Position numbers and translations under genes: made by a program. DNA of 46,625 bases, from assembly GCF_000165125.1 (NCBI RefSeq), contig NZ_AEIU01000086.1, forward strand, positions 1 through 46,625. Reading direction: 5' to 3'. The stretch is from Vibrio caribbeanicus ATCC BAA-2122 (GTDB taxonomy: Bacteria > Pseudomonadota > Gammaproteobacteria > Enterobacterales > Vibrionaceae). A model generated the notes under the pieces. That model made no database searches. It was given only the letters and a program-made list of their open reading frames with translations, and was not told where the DNA came from. This document shows positions 37,101 to 44,937 of this stretch, piece after piece (positions within the stretch are counted from its first letter, which is position 1; each line of letters opens with the position of its first letter).

Positions 37101-39654
37101 CACCATTAGACCATAGCTGGCCGACAGAACTGGCAAAGTGCCCAACTGTTTTTGATACCTCTTTTGCGATAGGTAGTGAGGAATACACCTCGGCATTTAG
37201 GCTGTCATCTTGTGTAAAGTGCTGCTTAGCGGCAGATTCGAGTGAACGTCCAGGTCCAACTTCAAAAGCAACAAAACCCTCTGGGTAGCGTGACATCAAA
37301 GTATCAAAGGCTTGTGAGAATAACACAGGGTTGCGTACATGGCCGACCCAATAGTCGCTGCTTTGCGCGAGTTCATTGGTAATTTCCTGACCGTTGACGG
37401 TAGAAATAAATGGAATCGTTGCTGGGCTTAACTTTATATTATCCATCACGGTTTTAAAGTCGGGCAGCATTGGGTCCATCATACGCGAATGGAAGCCATG
37501 AGAGGTATCAAGGTGCTTGCAGAAAATTCCCTCTTCTTCCAGTTCATCTTGGAAAGACTCTATGGCATCAAGTTCTCCCGCAACCACACAAAGCTCTGGA
37601 TAATTAACTGCAGCGATATCTAAGTTGTGTGCCTTTAGACGTTCTTTGATTTGGTCTTGTGGCATCAAGACAGCTAACATTGCACCGGCTGGTAATGCTT
37701 GTACCATCTGACCGCGGACGGCCACAGCTTTCAGAGCATCTTGTAGCGAAAATACTCCAGATAGGCAGGCAGCCACGTATTCACCAACACTATGACCTAT
37801 CATGATGTCTGGGTTAATACCCCATGAAGTGATGAGTTTTGCCAAACTGTACTCAACCACGAATAGTGCGGGTTGGGTGAATTGAGTTTGGTTGATCTGA
37901 CGAGCCGCATCGGGAGCTCGGTTGAAAATGATGTCACGTAAGTCCTGTTTAAGTACAGTGGTCAGATAGTCACAGCATTCATCAAAAGCCGTCTTGAATA
38001 CCGGGTAGGTTTGATAGAGATCATGAGACATCTCAAGGTATTGATTACCTTGTCCAGGGAATAGAAAAACAACTGGCTTTTGGGTTTTATCTCGTTTGGC
38101 GGTTGGAGAGCTGCTCTCGAGTGCCTCAATCAGGGACTGATTACTATCACCTACAACACAGGTTGAAAACTCAAATTGTTTACGCCCCAATTGCATTGTG
38201 TAGGCAAGGTCAGCAATATTAGTCTCTGGGTGCTGTTTTAAATGGTCAGCGAGGCGCTGTTTCATCTTGGTCAATGCGTTTTTACTGCGAGCAGAAAGAG
38301 GGACAATGACGGGGGATTGAGCGAGCTCTGTTGGCGCAACTGTCGGCGCGGACTCCAAAATAACACATGCGTTAGTTCCGCCCACACCGAAAGAGTTGAC
38401 TAGTGCATTGCTTGGCTTTCCCTCTTCAACGATGTTTGTCAGTTTTGTGTTCATAACAAACGGACTGTCGTTAAAGTCGATATTAGGATTCGGATTAAGA
38501 TAGTGGAGTGAGGCAGGGAGCTGGCCGTACTTTAGAGCCATGGAAGATTTAATCAAACTAGCCATACCGGACGCTGCGTCTGTGTGACCGATATTAGTTT
38601 TTACCGAGCCGAGTAAACAAAATTGCTTTTTATCGGTGCTCTGAGCGAAGGCTTGTGAAAGTGATGAAAACTCAATCGGATCACCAAGAGCCGTTGCTGT
38701 ACCATGTGCTTCGACAAAACGAATATTTTCCACGTCAACTTGGGCATTTTCGAGTGCTTGTCTCGCTACTTCAATTTGCCCATCTATAGCTGGGGCGGTA
38801 AAACCAGCTCTAAGGCTGCCGTCATTATTGATGGCACCACCTTTAATTAATGCGTAGATGTGGTCACCATCTTTTATCGCGTCTTTGGCTCTCTTAAGCA
38901 GTACAGCTCCTACACCACGACTGAATACCGTACCGTTAGCTCTTGAATCAAATGCGTAGCAACGTCCATCCGCAGATTCCATACCACCTTGCATATATTC
39001 ATAGCCACGACGCTCGGGGGTATCGATGGAAACACCGCCAGCGATCACAGCATCACTTTCACGGCTTAGTAGACTGTTAATGCCCATCACAACAGCAACC
39101 ATAGCGGTAGAGCACGCGGTTTGAACGTTTACACTGGGTCCTTTTAAATCGAGTTTGTAAGACACACGCGTGGTGACGTAATCTTTATCATTGTTGGTAA
39201 CGACTGATGCACCGCTGGCAAATTGATCCACACTTGGGTGAGAGTGTACTTTGTTCAAATGCCATGCTGTTCCTGTGCCGCCAAAGACGCCGACTTTACC
39301 TGGGTATTCTGATGGTACATAACCTGCGTCTTCGAAAGCGTGCCAACTACTTTCCAAAAAAGCGCGATGTTGAGGATCCATGATCTCAGCATCGCGAGGA
39401 GTAATATCAAAAAATTGCGCGTCGAACTCTTGTGCATTGCCGAGAATACCGCGACGAGGGATGTAGTTGGGTGAAGCGATAAGTGTTTCGTCAACACCAG
39501 ACTGGCGTAACTCTTCTTCTGAGAATGTCGTAATGGTTTCTATACCTTCAGCGAGATTTTTCCAGAATGTGGTGATGTTTTCTGCTCCTGGAAAACGCCC
39601 AGACATACCAACAATAGCTATATCTTGATCGCGTAGTGTTGTTTGGTCTTTCAT
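34153..39654 (-). CDS. Type I modular PKS, KS-AT-KR-DH-ACP
   Basis: This is an 1833-residue single extension module. The KS (about 10-435) has VQTACSTA (Cys near 180), EAHGTATALGDP and KTNIGHTDAA. The AT (about 530-830) has FPGQGNQY and GHSVGEY (Ser near 621); its SHGFHS box suggests malonyl-CoA. The KR has its structural part starting FYMPTWKR near 945, TGGLGGLG near 1166 and Tyr near 1325 in ARIDYCSGNAF. The DH (about 1395-1650) has His in INEHCLSEQPT near 1410 and Asp in HPAVIDS near 1578; its first motif is degenerate. The ACP has ELGGNSLLAV (Ser near 1784). KR before DH is unusual. The module should add a C2 unit and leave a 2-enoyl (or 3-hydroxy) acid. GAGGT precedes the ATG. Confidence 0.93.
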   Translation of the reverse strand: MKDQTTLRDQDIAIVGMSGRFPGAENITTFWKNLAEGIETITTFSEEELRQSGVDETLIASPNYIPRRGILGNAQEFDAQFFDITPRDAEIMDPQHRAFLESSWHAFEDAGYVPSEYPGKVGVFGGTGTAWHLNKVHSHPSVDQFASGASVVTNNDKDYVTTRVSYKLDLKGPSVNVQTACSTAMVAVVMGINSLLSRESDAVIAGGVSIDTPERRGYEYMQGGMESADGRCYAFDSRANGTVFSRGVGAVLLKRAKDAIKDGDHIYALIKGGAINNDGSLRAGFTAPAIDGQIEVARQALENAQVDVENIRFVEAHGTATALGDPIEFSSLSQAFAQSTDKKQFCLLGSVKTNIGHTDAASGMASLIKSSMALKYGQLPASLHYLNPNPNIDFNDSPFVMNTKLTNIVEEGKPSNALVNSFGVGGTNACVILESAPTVAPTELAQSPVIVPLSARSKNALTKMKQRLADHLKQHPETNIADLAYTMQLGRKQFEFSTCVVGDSNQSLIEALESSSPTAKRDKTQKPVVFLFPGQGNQYLEMSHDLYQTYPVFKTAFDECCDYLTTVLKQDLRDIIFNRAPDAARQINQTQFTQPALFVVEYSLAKLITSWGINPDIMIGHSVGEYVAACLSGVFSLQDALKAVAVRGQMVQALPAGAMLAVLMPQDQIKERLKAHNLDIAAVNYPELCVVAGELDAIESFQDELEEEGIFCKHLDTSHGFHSRMMDPMLPDFKTVMDNIKLSPATIPFISTVNGQEITNELAQSSDYWVGHVRNPVLFSQAFDTLMSRYPEGFVAFEVGPGRSLESAAKQHFTQDDSLNAEVYSSLPIAKEVSKTVGHFASSVGQLWSNGVAVNWRTMHETRRLRLSLPGYPFERSEFKLPDVQTNRADSTRNSASETELKRKKKDVGDWFYMPTWKRTIPSAFLPNEELAEEQSWLIFADEYGIANQIIEQLKPLDQTITVVFKGVCFQKENHHTLPSYIIDPTSREDYVELLKTLKEDSIKPTRIIDLWNVCPEKTRRTFDTSREQQLDAFYSPLYLQQALINENLLDDLHLVLVSNNIFSIAGEKVYNPEQALLIGPARVFYHEYPDVNCHLVDIDWVDESMEHVNLQSLAKCLIAESHMITDGELTAYRGGNRWQEDYQAVHLESSQPGLPAQFRDDGTYLITGGLGGLGMLVAEHIASISNAKLVLTYRSHLPEREAWHHWIQQHAIDDPISEKLACIMKLEEQGNHVELVNVDASDYIAMSELFEQYDYFNGIFHTAGIAGGGIIPLKADQDCADVLEPKILGSLILDELTQHNPPEFMILFSSISSIVGDEARIDYCSGNAFMDVFASYRNQNRSGRTIAINWGKWGDIGMAVKYARELDEKDKAKRNDTNTSSLLTSLGRKGMEEAFRVNLDVRKDWAINEHCLSEQPTLVGATILSMLHCLMTEIKPEENLSVKNLLLTKPAIFHHAWPRELRLFVRSESNGYSFSLRSRGVRDIEWEEHALGNLACEQTELPQSESIDQILARCPTQLPEQLVGQDYKNKLTGETFLSLSERWNCPKTVWQGQDEWLIKKDLDSKFQTDFDQFPYHPAVIDSVSIRVVTLITTDNYLPISYGKVSYLAPLDGECYVHIKLKQPHHSENSTIILDIVFLSSDNQPLMVLENYTLIKINADNQVATDSAPLKVEKPVDVDLTDKDILYFEGLDALKRQLAHLEFEQLVVVTSDLGQLIYEATPEKEDSQKQESASEVNQGHSRPELSVAYVAPSNEIEQEVISIWQSILGISGIGIEDNFVELGGNSLLAVQIVSRVSAKFEVDIRVDLFYQDQTVRGLSGLIMSAFEALLQED

Positions 39655-39707
39655 ATGCTACCTCACGGTTTGTATTTACTAATTCGGGTGATGGAATTCT
39701 GATACCA

Positions 39708-39737
39708 ATCTGAGAGCAAGTGGTTGGCCTCTCAGAT
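39708..39737 (-). promoter_or_regulatory. Intercistronic hairpin between PCP and PKS genes
   Basis: ATCTGAGAG (39708-39716) and CTCTCAGAT (39729-39737) form a perfect 9-bp stem with a 12-nt loop in the 131-bp gap, about 54 bp before the PKS start codon. No T-run follows on the minus strand. It may be a processing or stability hairpin. Confidence 0.5.
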
Positions 39738-39785
39738 ATGAGAAGATGTTGTAGTGTTCATTGAAGAAATTATATTTAGTCTTAC

Positions 39786-40052
39786 TTAAGCTTTGCTTTG
39801 GTTTAAATGTTTTTGATAAATCTTTTTACTGAGTGTGGTTATTGTCGGGCATTGAAATAGATCTATTATGCTGACTGGAATATCAAGTTGTTTCTTTATT
39901 TCCCGATGAACTTTACTCATGAGTAAAGAGTTTCCACCGGCATCAAAAAAGTTTTCATCGTTTGATATATTTTTAACATTTAAAATAGACTTCCATATAA
40001 GGTTAATTTTTTCTTCAATGTTATTTTGTATTTTTTTTTCATCATTAAGCAT
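39786..40052 (-). CDS. Free-standing peptidyl carrier protein
   Basis: The 88-residue protein is a complete carrier domain. It contains IWKSILNV, then NFFDAGGNSLLMSKVH with the phosphopantetheine serine (near residue 42), and a final helix TITTLSKKIYQKH. It has no other domain. It should be primed by a phosphopantetheinyl transferase encoded elsewhere and loaded by the free-standing A domain encoded 13 bp upstream. The condensation domain of the first NRPS protein would then join the starter to this aminoacyl group before the PKS extends it. CGAGGT lies eight bases before the ATG. Split A and PCP genes are common for pathways whose amino acid is modified while tethered. Confidence 0.92.
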   Translation of the reverse strand: MLNDEKKIQNNIEEKINLIWKSILNVKNISNDENFFDAGGNSLLMSKVHREIKKQLDIPVSIIDLFQCPTITTLSKKIYQKHLNQSKA

Positions 40053-40065
40053 TTTAGAAACCTCG

Positions 40066-41550
40066 TTAGTTGTGGTTTAAGATGGATTTGTTTATTTTGC
40101 CATTTGGTAATGTTGGTAGTGCGTCAACTTGGCAATAATGGGTAGGGCGCATGTAATGGGGTAATACACCCGATAAAGAAAGTCGTATCGCCTGAATATC
40201 GAGACTTTGTTGAGAAGCAGAAACACAAAAGGCTTTGATGGTGACGTCACCGCAAGAAGAGGTAACGGTAATCACAGCAGCGTGAGAGATGTCTTCAATA
40301 TTTTGTAATTGAACTTCAATTTCTGCCAGTTCAATTCGATGTCCGCGGAGTTTGATCTGCGAGTCACAGCGGCCATGAAACAGCAAAGTGCCGTCGCTTT
40401 TTTCGCTCACCAAATCACCGGTTCGATACATTCTTTCCCCTGTAATTGGGTGTGCAAGAAAACGCTCTTCGGTAAGATCGTTACGTTTCAAGTAGCCTTT
40501 CGCTAAGGTATCGCCACCAAGATAAAGTTCACCACATTGGCCTCTAGCAACTGGGCGTAGCTGCTGATCGAAAATAAAGCCTTTGGCATGTGGAATTGGT
40601 ATGCCAATTGGCACGATAGCGTCGTCTTGATTGGGTTCGCAAGGCCAGTGATAAGCAAAAATGGTGGCTTCAGTTGGTCCATATAAATTATGGATCTTCC
40701 CTCCAAATTGCTTGGCAAGGTCATTGACTAATTTTTGTGGTAGCGCTTCGCCTCCAGAGAAGATGTCGGTGATGGATGTGCAAGGTTTGAGCACATTGGC
40801 ATCAAGGATAATCCTCAGTGCAGTGGGTACAAATTGAACCACATTCACATGGTGCCTGAGGACAAATGCGGCCAGTAAATCTGGATCGTACTTTTCATCC
40901 TCACTAATGAGTGCGCAGCCAGCACCACAAGTAAGGGGCCAAAAAATTTCCCACACTGAAATATCGAAGCTATATGTAGTCTGGTTAAGAACACGCTTAT
41001 CCGTTGTTAAAGTGAACCTGCTCTGCATCCAGCCCAGATAGTGTGCCACGGTACGATGTGAGATCATGACGCCTTTTGGTTTGCCCGTAGAGCCCGATGT
41101 ATACATGACATAACATAAGTCATCATCATTAATGTGAGGTAGCGCCGGGTTAGCGGTTTGGTGCATATCAAGTTCATTAATATTAAGGATGATTTGTGTG
41201 CCATGTAGCCAATCTAATTGGTCGTCATCATCGGTAATAATGAGCGCGGTCTCAGAGTGCTCAACCATGTAAGAGAGCCTTTCATTGGGATAGTAGGGAT
41301 CAAGAGGTAAATAACAGCCACCTGATTTCATTACGCCAAGGAGAGTGGCGATTAAATGAATCCCTCTATTCATATGAACGCCAACAATATCTCCTGGCTT
41401 TATTCCTAGGCGTAATAATTTTTCCGCAATAATATTGGATCTATTATCAAGATTAGAATATGAGATTTCTTCTTCATTAGTAATGAGTGCAATATTATTC
41501 GGTTGTTTTTGTTTAGCACTTTTAAATTTTTCATGAATAAGCATCGACAT
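40066..41550 (-). CDS. Free-standing NRPS adenylation domain
   Basis: The 494-residue amino-acid-activating enzyme has CYVMYTSGSTGKPKGV (A3), FDISVWEIFWPL (A4), NLYGPTEATI (A5), RTGDL (A7), GRCDSQIKLRGHRIEL (A8) and the lysine loop PNGKINKS (A10). The pocket reads D-I-W-Q-F-G-L-I-F plus Lys. It has Asp at the first position, so an alpha-amino acid is expected. The nearest code I recall is Gln (DAWQFGLIDK), but positions 2 and 9 differ, so the substrate is uncertain and may be non-standard. The ATG at 41550 has GGTGGAG at good spacing, while the extension to 41586 overlaps the upstream gene. It starts 22 bp after the A-PCP-C gene and precedes its likely partner carrier protein. Confidence 0.93.
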   Translation of the reverse strand: MSMLIHEKFKSAKQKQPNNIALITNEEEISYSNLDNRSNIIAEKLLRLGIKPGDIVGVHMNRGIHLIATLLGVMKSGGCYLPLDPYYPNERLSYMVEHSETALIITDDDDQLDWLHGTQIILNINELDMHQTANPALPHINDDDLCYVMYTSGSTGKPKGVMISHRTVAHYLGWMQSRFTLTTDKRVLNQTTYSFDISVWEIFWPLTCGAGCALISEDEKYDPDLLAAFVLRHHVNVVQFVPTALRIILDANVLKPCTSITDIFSGGEALPQKLVNDLAKQFGGKIHNLYGPTEATIFAYHWPCEPNQDDAIVPIGIPIPHAKGFIFDQQLRPVARGQCGELYLGGDTLAKGYLKRNDLTEERFLAHPITGERMYRTGDLVSEKSDGTLLFHGRCDSQIKLRGHRIELAEIEVQLQNIEDISHAAVITVTSSCGDVTIKAFCVSASQQSLDIQAIRLSLSGVLPHYMRPTHYCQVDALPTLPNGKINKSILNHN

Positions 41551-41572
41551 AAAATTAACTCCACCTAAATCA

Positions 41573-44500
41573 TTAATAAATAGCATCTGAAATTAGATTG
41601 AGATAATGCTCAGATAGCATAACAATATCGTCTTTGCTAAAAGCAGCTTGCTCGTAATCAAAGTGTATGGTCAGGCTTTCACCGTCACTAACCGTCAGAT
41701 TGAGATCAGAGCGAGCAGTGCTTTCTGTCATGGCTTTGACGCTGAAGTGGCAGTGAGCAATTGTCATCGGATCAGGTACAGGGTTGAGGTAATTAAAACT
41801 GACCGGGAAGTGCAGATGCTCAAACCACCTTTGTTCACGCATGGCTGAGACAAGTTGAGGGTATGGGATAGATAGGTTTTCCACCAACGAATAGATATGC
41901 TTATGACTAGCATCAAGGAAAGAGCCTAGATTCTCTTTTGTTTCATGGATATCGTAATAGGTCAGCATATTGACGAAGCAGCCTATCTGAGTGTCATGCT
42001 GGCACATTGCCCGCGAAGAGACAGGTAAACCAATAGGGACGTGTTTGTAAGAGGTTCTCTTGTTTAATGCTCTACTAAACAGTGCCAAAAGCAATGAGTA
42101 AGGACTGGTTTTATGGGTTTGAGCAAATTGCTTAATCTGTTGGCTAAAGTCTTGTGACAACTCCAGCGAATAGCTGCGCGCAGCCGAATGTGGGTGTTGG
42201 GTATACGGAGATGCGTCGGCACCTTTGTCAATATAACTGGCAAATTGTCTCATCCAAAACTTCATTTCAGCCACTCGATTTGGGCATGCGCCTTTGTGTT
42301 GAGTTTGGTTGAAATGGTGCTCTACATTTTGTCCATAGCCATAGTCTCCGGCCAGAAATGCCTGATAGGCCTGAAGAAATTGCTCATAAAACAGACCAAT
42401 AGATTCATGATCAAAGACTGCATGATGGACACGAATCAACACTGCATGTTCGGTTTGGTTTCGACTCATGACCGAAAGACTAATCGGCGCTGTGGTATCT
42501 ATGTCTATTTCGCTCAGATCTGCGCATTCAATCAATGTTTGGTCAGATAAACGCTTGAGGTTATTCTCAAGGTGACTGACACCAATGCGTTTAATCAAGA
42601 TATCGTCGGTTTTAAAGCCACCTTCTAGTGCGCAGTGGTCATCAAGATTAAAACGAGTACGCAGGATTGGATTATTGGTAAGCACTCGTTGAAGGCTCCA
42701 ATTCAAGGCATCCAGTTCGATTTTTCCTTGGATATGAATCGCAAAAGCAGGCTGATAAGCGAGTTTGTTGTCGCTGGTTTGCTCAAGCGTCACAAAGTAG
42801 CTCTCTTGCGCTGATAAAGGCTGATATCCGTCATCGCTAGGGATGAGTGTTTGCTGAGCTGGATCTATTTCATCGGCTCCATTGGTCAAGTAATAGGGGA
42901 TAACAGAGGCAAGGCGTCTTGGGGTCGGATTATTAAAAAATAGGTTAAGGTCAATCTCACTATACATGCGTCGGCGGATCAGAGTTCGCGCTCGCATGGC
43001 TTGTAGCGAGCTGCCCCCAAGCTCAAAAAAGTCATCATTGACACCAAGTGAGCTAAAGCCCAAGACTTCCTGCCATATATCAATGATGTCTTTTTCGAGT
43101 TCATTGCTGGGAGAACAATACTCTCCACTCAGATTGGGGCGCTCGCAGCGAGGTGCAGGAAGCCTTGATAGATCGAGCTTACCATTCGGCAGTTTGGGAA
43201 AAGACTCAAGATAGATAAATTGACTAGGGATCATGGCATCTGGGCAACGCTGTTTGAGAAAGCTGCGCAGATCCCATGCACTAGGTTTTTCCGATGTTTT
43301 TAAATAGCCAATCAGGGCGCCATCAATGTGTTTTACGGCAGCGTCCGCAATGGTCGAAAATTGGCGTAAATAAGCCTCGATTTCGCTTAGCTCAATCCTG
43401 ACACCATTGATTTTGACTTGGCGATCTTTTCGTCCGAGATAGATCAGCTGGCCTTGATCGTTAAAGCGGCCAAGATCACCAGTTCGATGTGCAGTTTGCC
43501 CTGCATATTGGAAAAAACGTTGCTGGGTTAGGTTGGGTCGCTGACGATAACCCATTGCAACACCTGGCCCCGCGATACAGATTTCACCAATGTCACCTTT
43601 TGCTACGGGCTGATTATTTTTATCGAGTAAAAAGGCTTGGCTACCTTTTATTGCCTGACCAAGGTGCACCTCTTCTTTGGCACTTAACTCAGAGTAGGTA
43701 CAGTTGGCGACCGTTTCTGTTGGCCCATAGAGATTAAAAAGGCGCACATTATCAATGGTGTGAAAGGTTCTTTGTTTAAGATCGTCTGCTACGGCTTCCC
43801 CAGATAGGAAGACGGTTTTGGGTAGCTGGTTTTCAATATTATGTGATTGAGCATAGTCTAAAAGCTCGTGCCATATGGTTGGCACACAATACAGCGCAGT
43901 ATTATCTTGCTGATTGAGCCAACTCAACAAACGCTCTGGATGGTTGAGGATGCCACTGGGTAAAATATGCAGCGTATCGCCGCGTGATAGTGGTGAAAAT
44001 AATTGGCTGACAGCCGCAGCAAAGCTGAGTGATGAGGTGAGAGGGAGCAGTGCTTGAGTTTTTGTCCACAACTCATTGTTAAACCAATTAATATAGTAAC
44101 TAAGGTTGGCGTGATTAATTTCGACTCCTTTGGGGATGCCCGTTGAACCGGATGTGTAGAGAATGTAGGCAAGGTCTTCCTTTGTCACTTTTGGAAGGGT
44201 GACTCCATCGGTTGGAAAATGCTGAAATGGGTTCGACTCAATATTAATGATATTTTTTTTAGTGCCTGACAACTTTCTTTGCAAAGCCGTCGTGGTAATG
44301 ATGGCCAAAGATCCAGCATCATTTAGGATTTGCATCAGTCTTTTTGGTGGCTGAAAAGATGAGAGGGGGACATAATTAAAACCTGCTTTCATCACACCAA
44401 GAATGATTGCAGGCAACAGCAGGCAAGGCTCAAGATAAATCGCAACATTGCCTTTTGGGTTATTTGGGTAGCATTCTAATAAGTAGTGCGCGACTTGATT

Positions 44501-44620
44501 CGAGAGAGTTTCTAATTCCAAAAAGCTAAGGGTATTTTCTCCAAATACAATGGCTTTTTTATGTGGATGGGTTGACGATTGCATGGCAATGGTTGCAAAA
44601 ATAGGGACAATATTTTCCAT
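41573..44620 (-). CDS. NRPS loading protein A-PCP-C with atypical starter pocket
   Basis: This is a 1015-residue protein. The A domain (about 1-500) has YILYTSGSTGIPKGV, YGPTETVANC, RTGDLGRF and PNGKLDLSRL. Its A4 region reads SLSFAAAVSQLF, so the Asp that normally binds the substrate alpha-amino group is Ala. The full pocket is A-A-S-Y-F-S-L-A-N plus Lys. An aryl, acyl, keto or beta-amino acid starter is therefore more likely than an ordinary amino acid. The PCP has FFELGGSSLQA (Ser near 537). The C domain (about 595-1015) has HHAVFDHES, with the catalytic His and Asp kept but the usual Gly replaced. It should acylate the amino acid held on the separate carrier protein. AGAGGT precedes the ATG. 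It is the first gene of the roughly 19-kb operon. Confidence 0.93.
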   Translation of the reverse strand: MENIVPIFATIAMQSSTHPHKKAIVFGENTLSFLELETLSNQVAHYLLECYPNNPKGNVAIYLEPCLLLPAIILGVMKAGFNYVPLSSFQPPKRLMQILNDAGSLAIITTTALQRKLSGTKKNIINIESNPFQHFPTDGVTLPKVTKEDLAYILYTSGSTGIPKGVEINHANLSYYINWFNNELWTKTQALLPLTSSLSFAAAVSQLFSPLSRGDTLHILPSGILNHPERLLSWLNQQDNTALYCVPTIWHELLDYAQSHNIENQLPKTVFLSGEAVADDLKQRTFHTIDNVRLFNLYGPTETVANCTYSELSAKEEVHLGQAIKGSQAFLLDKNNQPVAKGDIGEICIAGPGVAMGYRQRPNLTQQRFFQYAGQTAHRTGDLGRFNDQGQLIYLGRKDRQVKINGVRIELSEIEAYLRQFSTIADAAVKHIDGALIGYLKTSEKPSAWDLRSFLKQRCPDAMIPSQFIYLESFPKLPNGKLDLSRLPAPRCERPNLSGEYCSPSNELEKDIIDIWQEVLGFSSLGVNDDFFELGGSSLQAMRARTLIRRRMYSEIDLNLFFNNPTPRRLASVIPYYLTNGADEIDPAQQTLIPSDDGYQPLSAQESYFVTLEQTSDNKLAYQPAFAIHIQGKIELDALNWSLQRVLTNNPILRTRFNLDDHCALEGGFKTDDILIKRIGVSHLENNLKRLSDQTLIECADLSEIDIDTTAPISLSVMSRNQTEHAVLIRVHHAVFDHESIGLFYEQFLQAYQAFLAGDYGYGQNVEHHFNQTQHKGACPNRVAEMKFWMRQFASYIDKGADASPYTQHPHSAARSYSLELSQDFSQQIKQFAQTHKTSPYSLLLALFSRALNKRTSYKHVPIGLPVSSRAMCQHDTQIGCFVNMLTYYDIHETKENLGSFLDASHKHIYSLVENLSIPYPQLVSAMREQRWFEHLHFPVSFNYLNPVPDPMTIAHCHFSVKAMTESTARSDLNLTVSDGESLTIHFDYEQAAFSKDDIVMLSEHYLNLISDAIY

Positions 44621-44937
44621 TTTTATTACCTCTCGATTTCAGTCAGTGATGAAAGTTGAACAGACTTTGATATTATTTTTTTCTTACTATAAAAGTTATG
44701 ACTGAAAACTTAGGATTTAATTAAGGAAGATTTTTTACGATTATTTAAAATATGAATAAAGATATTTAATTTTACAAATTACTTTTAAATCAGGAATTTG
44801 TACTTGCTTTAATGTTTATAGTGATAACTTTTTAACATTGAATTGACAGGTTTTTTTTGTCTTGTTTTTTCTTAATTAAATATTAAGACAAGCTCTTTAG
44901 CGTGGTCTCTAATTATAAATAACGTCAAGGTGATTGT
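44621..44937. promoter_or_regulatory. Divergent promoter region between NRPS operon and methyltransferase
   Basis: This 317-bp, very AT-rich region has no gene. It should hold the leftward promoter of the long biosynthetic operon and the rightward promoter of the methyltransferase. TTGTCTT (44857-44863) and AAGACAA (44885-44891) form an inverted repeat, with CTTAAT/ATTAAG (44871-44876, 44882-44887) nested inside. It lies about 45 bp before the methyltransferase start and is a candidate operator. AAGGTGA before the ATG at 44938 is its ribosome site. Confidence 0.55.

Noticed and set aside
41573-44620. Siderophore starter (2,3-dihydroxybenzoate or salicylate) for the loading A domain
   Set aside because: Those pockets have Asn or Pro at the first position and a PAQGV-like core. 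This pocket differs, and no isochorismate pathway or siderophore receptor genes are nearby.
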